Of a DNA stretch of 64,000 nt, positions 45,596 through 54,822 are shown one piece after another. Position 1 is the stretch's first letter. Every line of letters begins with the position of its first letter. The DNA is from Alphaproteobacteria bacterium (GTDB taxonomy: Bacteria > Pseudomonadota > Alphaproteobacteria > SP197), in contig SHVY01000009.1 of the NCBI GenBank assembly GCA_009694045.1, positions 1-64,000 of the forward strand. The letters run 5' to 3'. The notes under the pieces were generated by a model. The model made no database searches and was not told where the DNA came from. It saw only the letters and a list, made by a program, of their open reading frames with translations. Position numbers and translations under genes: made by a program.

Positions 45596-46057
45596 ATGTT
45601 CGAAGGCGGCTGTGCCTGCGGCGCGGTGCGCTATCGCCTGGTGAGCCGGCCGCTGTTCGTCCATTGCTGTCATTGCCGCTGGTGCCAACGGGAATCCGGC
45701 GCCGCCTTCGCGCTCAACGCCATGATCGAGGCCGATCGGGTCGTGCCGCTGCGGGGCGAGCCCGAGATCGTCATGACGCCGACCCTGAGCGGCAAGGGCC
45801 AGAAGATCGCCCGCTGCCCGACCTGCCGGATCGCCCTGTGGAGCAACTACGTCGGCGCCGGCGACCGGTTGCGCTTCGTGCGCGTCGGCACCCTCGATGA
45901 GCCGGACCGCCTGCCGCCGGACATCCATATCTTCACTACGTCGAAGCAGCCCTGGGTCCAGCTTCCGCCGGGAGTTCCCGCGGTCCCCGAGCACTACGAC
46001 CGGGCAGCGTACTGGCCCGCGGAGAGCCTCGCCCGCCGCCGCGCGCTTCTTGGTTGA
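45596..46057 (+). CDS. GFA/CENP-V domain protein (Mss4-like fold)
   Basis: A 153-residue zinc protein of the GFA (glutathione-dependent formaldehyde-activating) family. Zinc-binding cysteines are in CACG, HCCHCRWCQRESG and CPTCRIALWSNY. Family members sit near formaldehyde or thiol metabolism, but most lack a proven activity. The start at 45596 (MFEGGCACG) is standard; a TTG 24 bases upstream is less likely. It lies 31 bases after nrdJ and is convergent with chaC. Confidence 0.88.
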   Translation: MFEGGCACGAVRYRLVSRPLFVHCCHCRWCQRESGAAFALNAMIEADRVVPLRGEPEIVMTPTLSGKGQKIARCPTCRIALWSNYVGAGDRLRFVRVGTLDEPDRLPPDIHIFTTSKQPWVQLPPGVPAVPEHYDRAAYWPAESLARRRALLG

Positions 46058-46143
46058 TACGGGTGGTCCTCGCGTTCGACCCGTCGCCATCGGCGTAGGG
46101 GCGGGTGTACGGGCGGGTGGGGCAACAGCGACGATCGCTGGTA

Positions 46144-46701
46144 TCAGCCACGTTCCAGGCGCGCGCGCACCCGCAGCAAGAGATCGTGCAGGCGGGGATC
46201 GCGGAAGCCCATCGCCTCGAGGTGGGTGACGGTGTTCTCGAGATAGTCGTGCGCGCGCCCGCTGAGGCCTTCGCCTTGCAGGAACAGCTCGACGCTGCGT
46301 TCGACGGGCAGCCGGCCGGCGTAGTGCGCGCGATCGCGGCGGACGATGTAGGCGTGCGCCTTGACCCGCCGGGCACTCTCGCCTGGCCGATGCAGCTCGA
46401 CGGTGACGAGCCGGCGCCGATAGACCTCGTGCGGAATCTCGCGGGCATCGAGGTAGGCCAGGACATCGTCCGCCGTGTTCGCCGCGACCCGGAAGGCCAC
46501 GCCGCGACAGGCCCCGCCCGGTTCGAGGCCGAGCACCAGACCGGGGCGGTCCGGCGTGCCGCGATAGTGGTAGGAGTAGACGCAGAACGACCGGTGATAG
46601 CCCCGGAGCAGGGCCGGCACCGCCTCCTCGTGCGCGAACCCCGGCCGCCACATGAGCGAGCCGTAACCGAACACCCAGAGATCGCCGTCTTCGCCCGCCA
46701 T
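46144..46701 (-). CDS. chaC: Gamma-glutamylcyclotransferase, ChaC family
   Basis: A 185-residue ChaC-type enzyme that cleaves the gamma-glutamyl bond of glutathione to give 5-oxoproline. The signature FGYGSLMWRPGF is near residue 11, and the catalytic glutamate lies in AYLDAREI, with YRRRLVTV after it. The ATG at 46701 is used; longer starts add an arginine-rich leader. It would work in thiol turnover together with the GST and GFA proteins nearby (inference). It is divergent from the DUF2125 gene. Confidence 0.9.
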   Translation of the reverse strand: MAGEDGDLWVFGYGSLMWRPGFAHEEAVPALLRGYHRSFCVYSYHYRGTPDRPGLVLGLEPGGACRGVAFRVAANTADDVLAYLDAREIPHEVYRRRLVTVELHRPGESARRVKAHAYIVRRDRAHYAGRLPVERSVELFLQGEGLSGRAHDYLENTVTHLEAMGFRDPRLHDLLLRVRARLERG

Positions 46702-46777
46702 GGTCCTGCCCGTCGCCCGCGCTCGACCCCGCAGGCGACGGCGGCTATAACCCCCCCGTTCCAAGGTCGCAAGGTCG

Positions 46778-47794
46778 ATGCGCAAATTTGTCTTCCCGCT
46801 CGTGCTGCTGGTCGCGGTCGCGGCCTATGTCGGGCATTGGTTCTACGTGGCGGCTCAGGTCGAGGGCGCGGTGGCGGATTGGGCCAAGGACAACCGGCGC
46901 CAGGGCCGCGACGTCCGCTACGGCGCGATCGAGACCGCCGGCTTTCCGTTCAAGCTGAGGATCGCGGTCGCCGACGTCGAGATCTCCGGGGCGCTCAAGG
47001 ACATCGGCTGGACCTGGCGCGCGCCGATGCTGCGCGTTCTTCTTCGCCCCTGGGGATTCGACCGCATCCTGCTGACCCTGCCGCCGGCCCATGAACTGAT
47101 CCTCGAGCAGGCGGGGCGGCGCTACGACGTGGCCATCGCCCAGGACAGCAACCAGGTCGCGATCGTGACCGATGATGGCGCGCTCGCGGTGCTCGGACTC
47201 GACGCGCTCGGCCTGCGCATGAGCGACGAGACCGGCGCCGCGTTCGCAGCCAGGACCTTGAAGGTGCGGCTGGAACGGGGCGACGACGACGGGGACGGGG
47301 ACGGGGGCGCGACGCTCGGGCTCCAGGTGGAATCCTTGCGCCTGCCCGAGGCCCCGCCGGGCTTTCCCAACGAGATTGCGTCCCTGACGGCGATCGCCCG
47401 CCTGCTCGGCGGCATCCCGCCGGGTGAGGTCCGCGCGTCCCTCGCCACCTGGCGCGAGGCCGGTGGCACCGTCGAGACGCCACGGCTGCATCTGGTCTGG
47501 GGCGAGCTGGACGTCGAAGGCGATGGCGCGCTCGCCCTCGACGCGGCGTTTCGGCCGATCGGCGCGTTCCGCCTGAAGCTCGCGGGGTACGCCCTGATGC
47601 TCGCGGCCGGCGCCGCCACGGGCGTGCTCGAGCCGTTCGAGGCCACGGCCATCCGCGCGGCCCTGGACCTGGTCGCCAAGCCGGGCGAGGACGGCGGCCG
47701 ACCGCGCGCTGAGATCGCGGTGTCGGCCCAGGATGGCGTGATCTACGTCGGACCGATCGCCGTCGGCAAGCTGGCGCCCCTGCCGCTGGACTGA
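46778..47794 (+). CDS. DUF2125 domain exported protein
   Basis: A 338-residue protein with an N-terminal membrane segment (FVFPLVLLVAVAAYVGHWFYV) that could be a signal anchor. The rest is the alphaproteobacterial DUF2125 domain: YGAIETAGFPFKLRI, followed by repeated beta strands suggestive of an envelope lipid-handling or AsmA-like fold. An acidic, glycine-rich loop near residues 168-177 comes from a GGGGAC-type short tandem repeat. Function is unknown. It converges on tyrC, ending four bases away. Confidence 0.85.
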   Translation: MRKFVFPLVLLVAVAAYVGHWFYVAAQVEGAVADWAKDNRRQGRDVRYGAIETAGFPFKLRIAVADVEISGALKDIGWTWRAPMLRVLLRPWGFDRILLTLPPAHELILEQAGRRYDVAIAQDSNQVAIVTDDGALAVLGLDALGLRMSDETGAAFAARTLKVRLERGDDDGDGDGGATLGLQVESLRLPEAPPGFPNEIASLTAIARLLGGIPPGEVRASLATWREAGGTVETPRLHLVWGELDVEGDGALALDAAFRPIGAFRLKLAGYALMLAAGAATGVLEPFEATAIRAALDLVAKPGEDGGRPRAEIAVSAQDGVIYVGPIAVGKLAPLPLD

Positions 47795-47798
47795 GCCC

Positions 47799-48683
47799 TC
47801 AGGCCTGGCCGGCATCGATGATGCCGCGGCGCACGGCGCGGGTGCGGGTGAACAGATCCTGCAACTCGTCGGCCTCGCCCCGGCGGATCGCCCGCTGCAG
47901 GCGCGACAGATCCTCGGTGAAACGCTGCAGCATCTGCAGCACCGCCTCGCGGTTGGTGAGGAACACGTCGCGCCACATCACCGGATCGCTAGCGGCGATG
48001 CGGGTGAAATCGCGGAACCCCGATGCGGCGAACTTGATGACCTCGCGTTGGGTTTCCTGCTCCAGGTCGGCCACCGTGCCGACGATGTTGTAGGCGATCA
48101 GATGCGGCAGGTGCGAGGTGATCGCCAACACCATGTCGTGGTGCCGCCAGTCCATCACCTCGATCATGGCGCCGGCGCGCCGCCACAGCTCGGCCACCCG
48201 CTCGACCGCGCCCGCATCCGTCGCGGCCTCGGGCGTGAGGATGCACCAGCGGCCGCGGAACAACGTGTCGAACCCCGCCTCGGGGCCGGAGTGTTCCGTG
48301 CCGGCGACCGGATGGCCCGGCACGAAGTGCACGCCGGCGGGAAGGAGCGGCGTCACGTCGGCGACGGCCGAGCCCTTGACCGATCCCACGTCGGTGACGA
48401 TGGCCCCGGGCATGAGCGCCGGCGCCATCGCCGCGGCGATGGCCCGGTAGGTGCTCATGGGCGAGGCAATCACGACGAGGTCCGCCCCCTTGACCGCCTC
48501 CGCGACCGACGTGGACGCGGTGTCGGCGAGGCCCAGCGCCAGCGCCGTGTCGAGAGTCGCCTGGGTGCGCGCGCAGGCGACGATGTGCCCCGCGAGGGAG
48601 TCGCGGCGCATGACCCGGGCCAGCGACGAGCCGATCAGGCCGATGCCGATGAAGGCCACGCGGTCGAACAGAGGGCCGCTCAC
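47799..48683 (-). CDS. tyrC: Prephenate (or arogenate) dehydrogenase
   Basis: A 294-residue dehydrogenase that oxidatively decarboxylates prephenate (or arogenate) for tyrosine. The dinucleotide loop is IGIGLIGSSLAR near residue 12; GSVKG, GHPVAGTEHSG and the SHLPHLIAYN segment (catalytic histidines) are conserved. It is coupled to hisC by an ATGA overlap. With the aminotransferase and chorismate mutase upstream it forms a tyrosine/phenylalanine module. Confidence 0.93.
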   Translation of the reverse strand: MSGPLFDRVAFIGIGLIGSSLARVMRRDSLAGHIVACARTQATLDTALALGLADTASTSVAEAVKGADLVVIASPMSTYRAIAAAMAPALMPGAIVTDVGSVKGSAVADVTPLLPAGVHFVPGHPVAGTEHSGPEAGFDTLFRGRWCILTPEAATDAGAVERVAELWRRAGAMIEVMDWRHHDMVLAITSHLPHLIAYNIVGTVADLEQETQREVIKFAASGFRDFTRIAASDPVMWRDVFLTNREAVLQMLQRFTEDLSRLQRAIRRGEADELQDLFTRTRAVRRGIIDAGQA

Positions 48684-49771
48684 CGGCGGCTCAGGAATTC
48701 GGCCAGGGCCGCGACCAGGGCCTTGAGTTCGGGCCCGCGCCCCACGGTGATGCGCAGGCAGTCGGGCAGGCCGTAGCTTGCCACGGCGCGCACCAGGATG
48801 CGGCGCTCGGCCAGGTAGGCGGCCGCGGCAACGGCGGCGGGCGGCGGCGGGAAGCGTACCAACACGAAATTGCCGATGCTCGGATAGGTGGCGAGGCCGA
48901 GGCCATCGAGGTGGCGGCGGAGCCAGGGCAGCCAGCGATCGTTATGGGCGCGCGCCTTCCTCTCATGGTCCGGGTCGGCGAGCGTGGCCGTGGCCGCCGC
49001 GATCCCGGCGCTCGACAGGTTGAAAGGCCCGCGAATCCGGTGCAGCACGTCGATCACCGCGCGCGGCCCATAAGCCCAGCCAACCCGCAACGCGGCGAGG
49101 CCATGGATCTTCGAGAACGTGCGCAGCGTCACCACGTTGTCGTGGGCGGCGGCCAACTCCAGGCCGCTCGCGTAATCCGGGGCGCTCACGTACTCGGCGT
49201 AGGCCGCGTCGACCACGAGCAGGACCCCGGCGGGCAGATGGCGCCGCAAGCGATCGAGCTCCTGGCCGGACAGATGGCTGCCGGTCGGATTGTTCGGGTT
49301 GGCGACAAAGACGACGCGGGTCCGCTGGTTGACGCGGGCAAGGACCCCATCGACATCGAAACGCAGGTCCGGCTCGGGCACGGCAATCGGCGTCGCGCCG
49401 GCCGCATGCGCGGCGATCGGGTACATGACGAAGCCATGGCGGCTGTGGACGATCTCGTCACCCGGGCCGGCGAAACCCCGGGCCACGAGGCCGATTAGTT
49501 CGTCGGAGCCGGCGCCGCAGACGATCCGACCGGCGTCAAGTCCGTAGCGCCGGGCGAGCGCTGCGCGCAGGGGTGTCGACCCCGGATCGGGATAGCGGTG
49601 CAGATCACGGCAGGCGGCGCGCGCCGCGGCGACGGCCAGACGGCTGGGGCCGAGCGGCGATTCGTTCGACGACAACAGGATAGTATCGCCCACATCGTCG
49701 ACCCCGCCATCGCGGCCCGGGACATAGGGGGCGATGTCGAGAATCCCAGCACGCGGGTCGGGAGCCGGCAT
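48680..49771 (-). CDS. hisC: Histidinol-phosphate/aromatic aminotransferase (HisC family)
   Basis: A 363-residue fold-I PLP aminotransferase of the HisC type. The PLP lysine is K221 in TFSKIHGLAALRVG, and NPNNPTG (159-164) and the DAAYAEY segment bind the cofactor and substrate. HisC-like enzymes between chorismate mutase and TyrC genes often transaminate prephenate or phenylpyruvate, so its real task may be aromatic amino acid synthesis; no other his genes are nearby. The start at 49771 lies 14 bases after the chorismate mutase stop. Confidence 0.9.
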   Translation of the reverse strand: MPAPDPRAGILDIAPYVPGRDGGVDDVGDTILLSSNESPLGPSRLAVAAARAACRDLHRYPDPGSTPLRAALARRYGLDAGRIVCGAGSDELIGLVARGFAGPGDEIVHSRHGFVMYPIAAHAAGATPIAVPEPDLRFDVDGVLARVNQRTRVVFVANPNNPTGSHLSGQELDRLRRHLPAGVLLVVDAAYAEYVSAPDYASGLELAAAHDNVVTLRTFSKIHGLAALRVGWAYGPRAVIDVLHRIRGPFNLSSAGIAAATATLADPDHERKARAHNDRWLPWLRRHLDGLGLATYPSIGNFVLVRFPPPPAAVAAAAYLAERRILVRAVASYGLPDCLRITVGRGPELKALVAALAEFLSRR

Positions 49772-49785
49772 CGGGCGTGGTCCGT

Positions 49786-50655
49786 TCAGACCGAGGAGTC
49801 GATCGGAGCAGCGTAGCCACCGAGTCCGATGACGCGGCGCACGGCCTTGCCCGCCAGGGACTGCAGCTCGGCCAGCCGTGGATCCCCCGATTCGACGAAT
49901 CCCTCGATGCGGATCAGATGCAGGCGCTGATCGGGCGCGTTCGCATCCTCGGTCACCGCCATGTCCGCCGTCTTCAGGCCCGCTCGCTCGAGGATGTCGC
50001 GCAGCCGCGCCCGCGACAGCTCGAGGTCCGCCTCGACGGCCACGAGGGAAACATCGTCGCCGGTCGGCTGCAGCTCGGCCCTGGCGATGGCCAGGGCCTT
50101 CAGGTCCTCGAACCGGCCGGCATCATTGGCGAGGAACGGCAGGCAGGCGACAATGCGCGGCGCGCCGGCCTCGCTCGCCACGAGGAAGGGCCACCACGGG
50201 TCGCTCTGGCCGTCGTTCGGCATGGCGAGCACGCCGATCGTCGCGTGTCCCTGGGCGACTTCGCGCACCACGCGCTGGGCGGATTGGTGCAGGGTCATCC
50301 GCGTGCAACTGCCGTAGTGGTCGCGCGCCAAATCCCAGTATCCGACCGACTTTTCCGGCGCGTGCACCGCGACCGAGAAGGGTCCCTGCATGCGCGTCGT
50401 GCCGGCCAGAAGTTCCCGCCACATCCGCACGAGCACGATCGCCGGAAAGGCCCCCGCGTGCTTGTCGAGGAGGCGCCGCACGATCATCGCCTCGCGCGCG
50501 GGTCGGATGGCGATGCCGTCGGCGGAAGCCTGCCGCTTCACGGTGCCGATGGTTTCGACCACGCTGGCCCGGCGCATGATGAGATCGTGCATGGCATCGT
50601 CGATCGCGTCGATCTCGCGGCGCAGGTCGTCGAGTACGGGCGGGGGCGTCGCCAT
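49786..50655 (-). CDS. Chorismate mutase fused to a prephenate-dehydratase-like domain
   Basis: A 289-residue protein. Residues about 1-95 are an AroQ-type chorismate mutase: [25 protein letters not shown] and the helix with [11 protein letters not shown]. Residues about 95-200 read like a prephenate dehydratase lobe ([27 protein letters not shown]), but the Thr-Arg-Phe motif needed for dehydration is not seen. The end (about 200-289) is ACT-like ([22 protein letters not shown]). It is probably a mutase with a degenerate or regulatory PDT/ACT part. It heads the CM-hisC-tyrC operon, divergent from metX. Confidence 0.8.
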   Translation of the reverse strand: MATPPPVLDDLRREIDAIDDAMHDLIMRRASVVETIGTVKRQASADGIAIRPAREAMIVRRLLDKHAGAFPAIVLVRMWRELLAGTTRMQGPFSVAVHAPEKSVGYWDLARDHYGSCTRMTLHQSAQRVVREVAQGHATIGVLAMPNDGQSDPWWPFLVASEAGAPRIVACLPFLANDAGRFEDLKALAIARAELQPTGDDVSLVAVEADLELSRARLRDILERAGLKTADMAVTEDANAPDQRLHLIRIEGFVESGDPRLAELQSLAGKAVRRVIGLGGYAAPIDSSV

Positions 50656-50724
50656 GGCGTTCAGGGGGGAGTTTGCGGGAGTTGCTAGTCCTAGCCGAGG
50701 GTCCAGGTAAAAGCAAAGAAAACA

Positions 50725-50754
50725 TTGACATAGGTGCGGGTCAAGACCTAGTGA
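50725..50754 (+). promoter_or_regulatory. Possible promoter for metXW
   Basis: A perfect TTGACA (50725-50730) followed after 18 bases by TAGTGA (50749-50754), a weak -10 match, places a start about 40 bases before the metX ATG. A pair AGGGTCCA / TGGACCCT flanks the region and could form a leader hairpin. I looked for a SAM-II riboswitch here and saw none. Confidence 0.3.
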
Positions 50755-50801
50755 AGCAGGCCATGCATGGACCCTGGGTGGGCCCGTTGAGGTTGCCCCG
50801 G

Positions 50802-51980
50802 ATGCCTGCCCCGACTCACCATTCGACCGCCATCCCCGAAGGGCTCCACATGCCGGGACCGCGCGTCGTTCTGGGGCGCGGCGAACCCTTGAAACTGGAT
50901 GGCGGCGGCCTGCTGGGTCCCTTCCCGGTCGCGTACCAGACCTACGGAACCCTGAACGCCGACCGCTCGAACGCCATCATGGTCTGCCACGCGCTGACAG
51001 GCGATCAGTATCTGGTCGGCCCCCACCCCGTCACCGGCAAGTCCGGCTGGTGGGAGGAGATCGTGGGTCCGGGCAAGGTGCTGGATACCCGCCGCTTCTT
51101 CGTCATCTGCGCCAATGTCCTCGGCGGCTGCATGGGCACGGCCGGGCCGCGCGAGATCGATCCGCTGACCGGGCGCCGCTACGGGCTGAGCTTCCCCGTC
51201 ATCACCATCCGCGACATGGTGCGCGCCCAGGCGCTGCTGCTCGACAACCTCGGCATCGAGCAGCTGTTCTGCGTCATCGGCGGTTCGATGGGCGCCATGC
51301 TGGTGCTGGAGTGGGCCGCGAGCTTTCCCACCCGCGTCTTCAGCGCCGTGCCGATCGCGGGCGCGGCGCGCCATTCGGCGCAGAACATCGCCTTCCACGA
51401 GGTTGGCCGGCAGGCGATCATGGCCGACCCCGATTGGTTGGACGGCGCTTACGAGGAGAGCGGGACGCGCCCGGAGCGGGGTCTGGCCGTCGCGCGCATG
51501 GCGGCGCACATCACCTACCTGTCGGAGGCGGCGCTGCACCGCAAGTTCGGCCGGACCCTGCAGGATCGCGACCGGGTGTCGTACGGTTTCGGCGCCGATT
51601 TTCAGGTCGAGAGCTACCTGCGCCATCAGGGCAGCAGCTTCGTCGACCGATTCGACGCCAACTCCTACCTCTACATCACCCGCGCCATGGACTACTTCGA
51701 TCTCGCCGCCGAGCATCAGGGCACCGTGTGGCGTGCCTTCCAGGGAACCCGTACCCGCTACTGCGTGGTTTCGTTCTCGAGCGACTGGTTGTTCCCGACC
51801 CGGGAGAGCCGCGAGGTCGTCCGCGCCCTGAACGCCGCCGGTGCCAACGTGAGCTTCGTCGAGATCCAATCGGACAAGGGGCATGACGCCTTCCTGCTCG
51901 ACGAGCCCGAGTTCCACGCCACCCTGACCGGGTTCCTCGAGGGGGCCGCCGAACTTCGCGGTTTCGGACCCGGCGGATGA
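50802..51980 (+). CDS. metX: Homoserine O-acetyltransferase
   Basis: A 392-residue alpha/beta-hydrolase-fold acyltransferase that acetylates (or succinylates) homoserine for methionine. The nucleophile is S162 in IGGSMGAM, the acid lies in SSDWLFP and the histidine in [18 protein letters not shown] and [14 protein letters not shown] are typical. The ATG at 50802 is chosen for length; in-frame ATGs at 50763 and after are possible. It overlaps metW by four bases. Acyl-donor choice cannot be read from these motifs alone. Confidence 0.93.
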   Translation: MPAPTHHSTAIPEGLHMPGPRVVLGRGEPLKLDGGGLLGPFPVAYQTYGTLNADRSNAIMVCHALTGDQYLVGPHPVTGKSGWWEEIVGPGKVLDTRRFFVICANVLGGCMGTAGPREIDPLTGRRYGLSFPVITIRDMVRAQALLLDNLGIEQLFCVIGGSMGAMLVLEWAASFPTRVFSAVPIAGAARHSAQNIAFHEVGRQAIMADPDWLDGAYEESGTRPERGLAVARMAAHITYLSEAALHRKFGRTLQDRDRVSYGFGADFQVESYLRHQGSSFVDRFDANSYLYITRAMDYFDLAAEHQGTVWRAFQGTRTRYCVVSFSSDWLFPTRESREVVRALNAAGANVSFVEIQSDKGHDAFLLDEPEFHATLTGFLEGAAELRGFGPGG

Positions 51981-52822
51981 CGGCGGCGCCAACTCCCTTG
52001 CGGCGCGACCTGGCGGTGGTCGCCGGCATGGTGACGGCGGGTGCCCGCGTGCTCGACGTCGGCTGCGGCAAGGGATCGCTTCTCGAGCTGCTCGGCCGGG
52101 AAAAGGGAGTCGACGCGCGTGGCATCGAGCTGAAGCAGTCCCGGGTCGCCGCGGCGGTCGCCCGGGGACTGTCCGTCATTCAGGGCGACGCGGACACCGA
52201 CCTGGCCGACTATCCCGATGGCGCGTTCGACTTCGTGATCCTGAGCCAGACCTTGCACGCCGTGCGGCGGCCGCTCGACGTTCTCAAGCAGATGCTGCGG
52301 ATCGGCGCCAACGCGATCGTGTCGTTTCCGAACGTCGCGGTCTGGCCCGCGCGGATTCGCTTTCTCGTGGAGGGGCGGGCGCCGCTGCCACAGACGACCG
52401 AGGAACCGTGGTACGCCTCGGGCAGCATCCATCCCTGCTCGATCGCCGACTTCCTCGAATTGTGCCACGCCCATGACGTCGAGATCGTGCAGGGCCAGGC
52501 CCTGATGCGCGGGGGTCGGGTCCGGCCGGTGGGACCGCTGGCGAACCTGCTGGCCGAACAGGCGGTGTTTCTCCTCAAGATCGCGCGATCTTGGGGGAGC
52601 GGGCCGCCGGCAGCGGCAGCGCGATGCGGCGGCGAAACCGTCGCAAACTCGCCGTCGCCTGGGTCGGCGCGTAGATCTGCTTCGCCGACTCGATCAGGAT
52701 CACGCCCGGAAACGGCAACCCCCAGCGCTCGCCGAATCGCTCCCACGTGCCCGCGGCCCGCAGCGTCAGCCGCAGGTTCGACGGCGGAACATAGAGGGCC
52801 GCCGTCGACTTCAGGGGCGTGA
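51977..52822 (+). CDS. metW: Methionine biosynthesis protein MetW, with an unusual C-terminal extension
   Basis: The first about 205 residues are a normal MetW, a methyltransferase-fold partner of Met[50 protein letters not shown] and the usual ending [14 protein letters not shown]. Normal proteins stop there. Here the frame continues for 76 more residues rich in A, P, R and S, antisense to the convergent methyltransferase gene, to a stop at 52822. The tail has the composition of an antisense read-through and is probably a lost stop codon rather than a domain. Confidence 0.88.
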   Translation: MTAAPTPLRRDLAVVAGMVTAGARVLDVGCGKGSLLELLGREKGVDARGIELKQSRVAAAVARGLSVIQGDADTDLADYPDGAFDFVILSQTLHAVRRPLDVLKQMLRIGANAIVSFPNVAVWPARIRFLVEGRAPLPQTTEEPWYASGSIHPCSIADFLELCHAHDVEIVQGQALMRGGRVRPVGPLANLLAEQAVFLLKIARSWGSGPPAAAARCGGETVANSPSPGSARRSASPTRSGSRPETATPSARRIAPTCPRPAASAAGSTAEHRGPPSTSGA

Positions 52823-53321
52823 AGAGGCTGTCGCGCAGCAGGTGGTTGAGTTGTGATTCGCTGAACGGGTGGCCATGGGCGAAGGGGTTGTTTTCGAACC
52901 GCGCCCAGATGCCGCGACGGTTCGGCGCGACGACCAGCAGCCGGCCGCCGCCGGTCATCACCCGCCAGACCTCGCGCAGCATGGGCCGCAGGGCCTCGCT
53001 CGCCTCGATGGCGTGAACCAGCAGCACCCGATCGAACGATTCGTCGGCGAACGGCAACTCGGACTCGTCCGCCAGCGCGACCAGCGATGGTCCGTCGCTC
53101 GGCCAGGGGATGACACCCTGGGCCGCCGGCATGACGGCCACCTGGCGCCGAGGCTCGTCGCCGAACAGCCGCAGATAGGGGGTAGGAAAGCCGATGCCGA
53201 GGAGCGCGAGGCCCGCGAGGTTCGGCCAGTGCTCGCGCAGCCGGTTGCGGATCTGGCGCCGCGCCACCTGGCCGAGGAAGGTATTGTAAAAGGCGTTGAG
53301 GTCGACGACATCCTGGTACAT
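52575..53321 (-). CDS. Class I SAM-dependent methyltransferase
   Basis: A 248-residue methyltransferase-fold protein beginning MYQDVVDLNAFYNTFLGQVARR, a start conserved among alphaproteobacterial relatives. The nucleotide region ALLGIGFPTPYL is a relaxed motif I (no G-x-G-x-G), followed by LADESELPFADESFDRVLLVHAIE and a VVAPNRRGIWAR segment. The substrate is unknown. It is divergent from gloB with 33 bases between starts, a pairing I recall in many Alphaproteobacteria. Its 3' 248 bases overlap the extended metW frame on the other strand. Confidence 0.85.
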   Translation of the reverse strand: MYQDVVDLNAFYNTFLGQVARRQIRNRLREHWPNLAGLALLGIGFPTPYLRLFGDEPRRQVAVMPAAQGVIPWPSDGPSLVALADESELPFADESFDRVLLVHAIEASEALRPMLREVWRVMTGGGRLLVVAPNRRGIWARFENNPFAHGHPFSESQLNHLLRDSLFTPLKSTAALYVPPSNLRLTLRAAGTWERFGERWGLPFPGVILIESAKQIYAPTQATASLRRFRRRIALPLPAARSPKIARS

Positions 53322-53354
53322 CGTCGCTGCAGAATAGCACGGCGGTTGGGGTTC

Positions 53355-54125
53355 ATGGCGCGACTCGAGGTCGTTCAGCTCCCGGTCCTGAAGGACAACT
53401 ACGTCTATCTGGTCCGGGAACCCGCGACCGGCGCGGTGGGCGTGGTCGATCCGGCCGTGGTCGAGCCCGTGATCGGCGCGCTGCGCGAGCGCGACTGGCA
53501 GCTCACCCACATCCTCAACACCCACCACCATGGCGATCATGTCGGCGGCAACCTGGAGCTGAAGCGCCTGACCGGCTGCACCATCGTCGGGCCGCGGCAC
53601 GACCGCGAACGCATCCCCGGAATCGACGTCGAGGTCGGCGATGGCGACACCTACCGGTTCGGCGGGGCGGAGGCGCGGGTGTTCTTCGTCCCCGGTCATA
53701 CCCGCGGCCACATCGCCTATTGGTTCGCGGAATCCGACGCCCTGTTCTGCGGCGATACCCTGTTCGCGCTCGGCTGCGGCCGCCTGTTCGAGGGCACGCC
53801 GCAACAGATGTGGTCGAGCCTGTCGCGCATCCGCGCCCTGCCCGAGGCGACCAGGGTCTATTGCGCCCACGAGTACACCCAGGCGAACGCGCGCTTCGCG
53901 CTCACGATCGAGCCGGGGAACCGGGCGCTCGCCGAACGGTCGAAGGCGGTGGACGCGGCGCGCGCCGAGGGGCGGCCGACGGTCCCCTCGACGATCGGCG
54001 AAGAATGTCTGAGCAACCCTTTCCTGCGACCCGAGAGCCCGGAGATCCGCCGGCGCCTCGGGCTCGACCACGCCGACGATACCGCCGTCTTCGCCGAGGT
54101 ACGGCGCCGCAAGGACAACTTCTGA
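53355..54125 (+). CDS. gloB: Hydroxyacylglutathione hydrolase (glyoxalase II)
   Basis: A 256-residue metallo-beta-lactamase-fold enzyme that hydrolyses S-lactoylglutathione to lactate and glutathione, ending methylglyoxal detoxification. The metal motif is THHHGDH (56-62), with VPGHTRGHIAYW, FCGDTLFALGCGRLFEG and AHEYTQANARF providing the remaining ligands and glutathione contacts. The start ATG at 53355 is standard. It is followed by a GST gene after 12 bases. Confidence 0.95.
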   Translation: MARLEVVQLPVLKDNYVYLVREPATGAVGVVDPAVVEPVIGALRERDWQLTHILNTHHHGDHVGGNLELKRLTGCTIVGPRHDRERIPGIDVEVGDGDTYRFGGAEARVFFVPGHTRGHIAYWFAESDALFCGDTLFALGCGRLFEGTPQQMWSSLSRIRALPEATRVYCAHEYTQANARFALTIEPGNRALAERSKAVDAARAEGRPTVPSTIGEECLSNPFLRPESPEIRRRLGLDHADDTAVFAEVRRRKDNF

Positions 54126-54137
54126 GGAGAAATTACC

Positions 54138-54752
54138 ATGAAGCTGCGCTATTCCATGACCTCGCCTTACGTTCGCAAGGTCGTCGTCACCGCCGCGGAG
54201 AAGGGGCTGAGCGACAAGATCAAGCTGGTTCCCACCAACACGCGCGACGCGAATTCGGGGCTCGAGAAGGACAATCCGCTCGGCAAGGTGCCGGCGCTGA
54301 TCACCGACGACGGTGAATCGCTGTACGACAGCCCGGTGATCTGCGAGTACCTGGACGGACAGGCAAAGGGCCGGCGGCTGATCCCGGCGCGGGGACCCAA
54401 GCGGTTCAAGGTGCTGAAGCTCCAGGCGCTCGGCGACGGCATGCTCGACGCGGCGGTCGCCGTCATGATGGAGAAGCGGTTCCGCCCGCCCGAAAAACTG
54501 CACCAGCCCGACATCGACCGGCAGATGGGCAAGATCACCAACGGCCTGGACGCGCTCGACGCGATGATCGCGGCGAAGGAGTTGGGCCGCGCGCCGACCA
54601 TCGGGTCGATCGCGGTCGGCTGCGCCCTAGGCTATCTGGATTTCCGGTTCCCGGATCTGAAGTGGCGCCGCGGCCGGCCGAAGCTCACCCGCTGGTTCAA
54701 GGGCTTCGCCAAACGGCCCTCGATGGCCGGCTCGGAGCCCAAGGACGCTTAG
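54138..54752 (+). CDS. Glutathione S-transferase family protein
   Basis: A 204-residue GST: MKLRYSMTSPYVRKVVVTAAEKG with the SPYVRK site, GKVPALITDDG with the cis-proline, and DSPVICEYLD for glutathione binding. The helical domain ends in LTRWFKGFAKRPSMAGS. ATG 54138 follows AGGAGA. It lies 12 bases after gloB and may share its message. A second copy of its 3' end is found 2.2 kb downstream (56982-57050), on the other side of the acyltransferase gene. Confidence 0.93.
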   Translation: MKLRYSMTSPYVRKVVVTAAEKGLSDKIKLVPTNTRDANSGLEKDNPLGKVPALITDDGESLYDSPVICEYLDGQAKGRRLIPARGPKRFKVLKLQALGDGMLDAAVAVMMEKRFRPPEKLHQPDIDRQMGKITNGLDALDAMIAAKELGRAPTIGSIAVGCALGYLDFRFPDLKWRRGRPKLTRWFKGFAKRPSMAGSEPKDA

Positions 54753-54822
54753 GTTCGAACCCGGGGCCGAATCCCGCGCTCCTCTCGCTCCGCCGGCGCG
54801 ATGAGCGCGGGGGACGGCAGCC

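Noticed and set aside
50656-50801. SAM-II riboswitch expected before metX in Alphaproteobacteria
   Set aside because: I looked for the conserved pseudoknot words and did not find them. A few short inverted repeats are present but do not fit the consensus.
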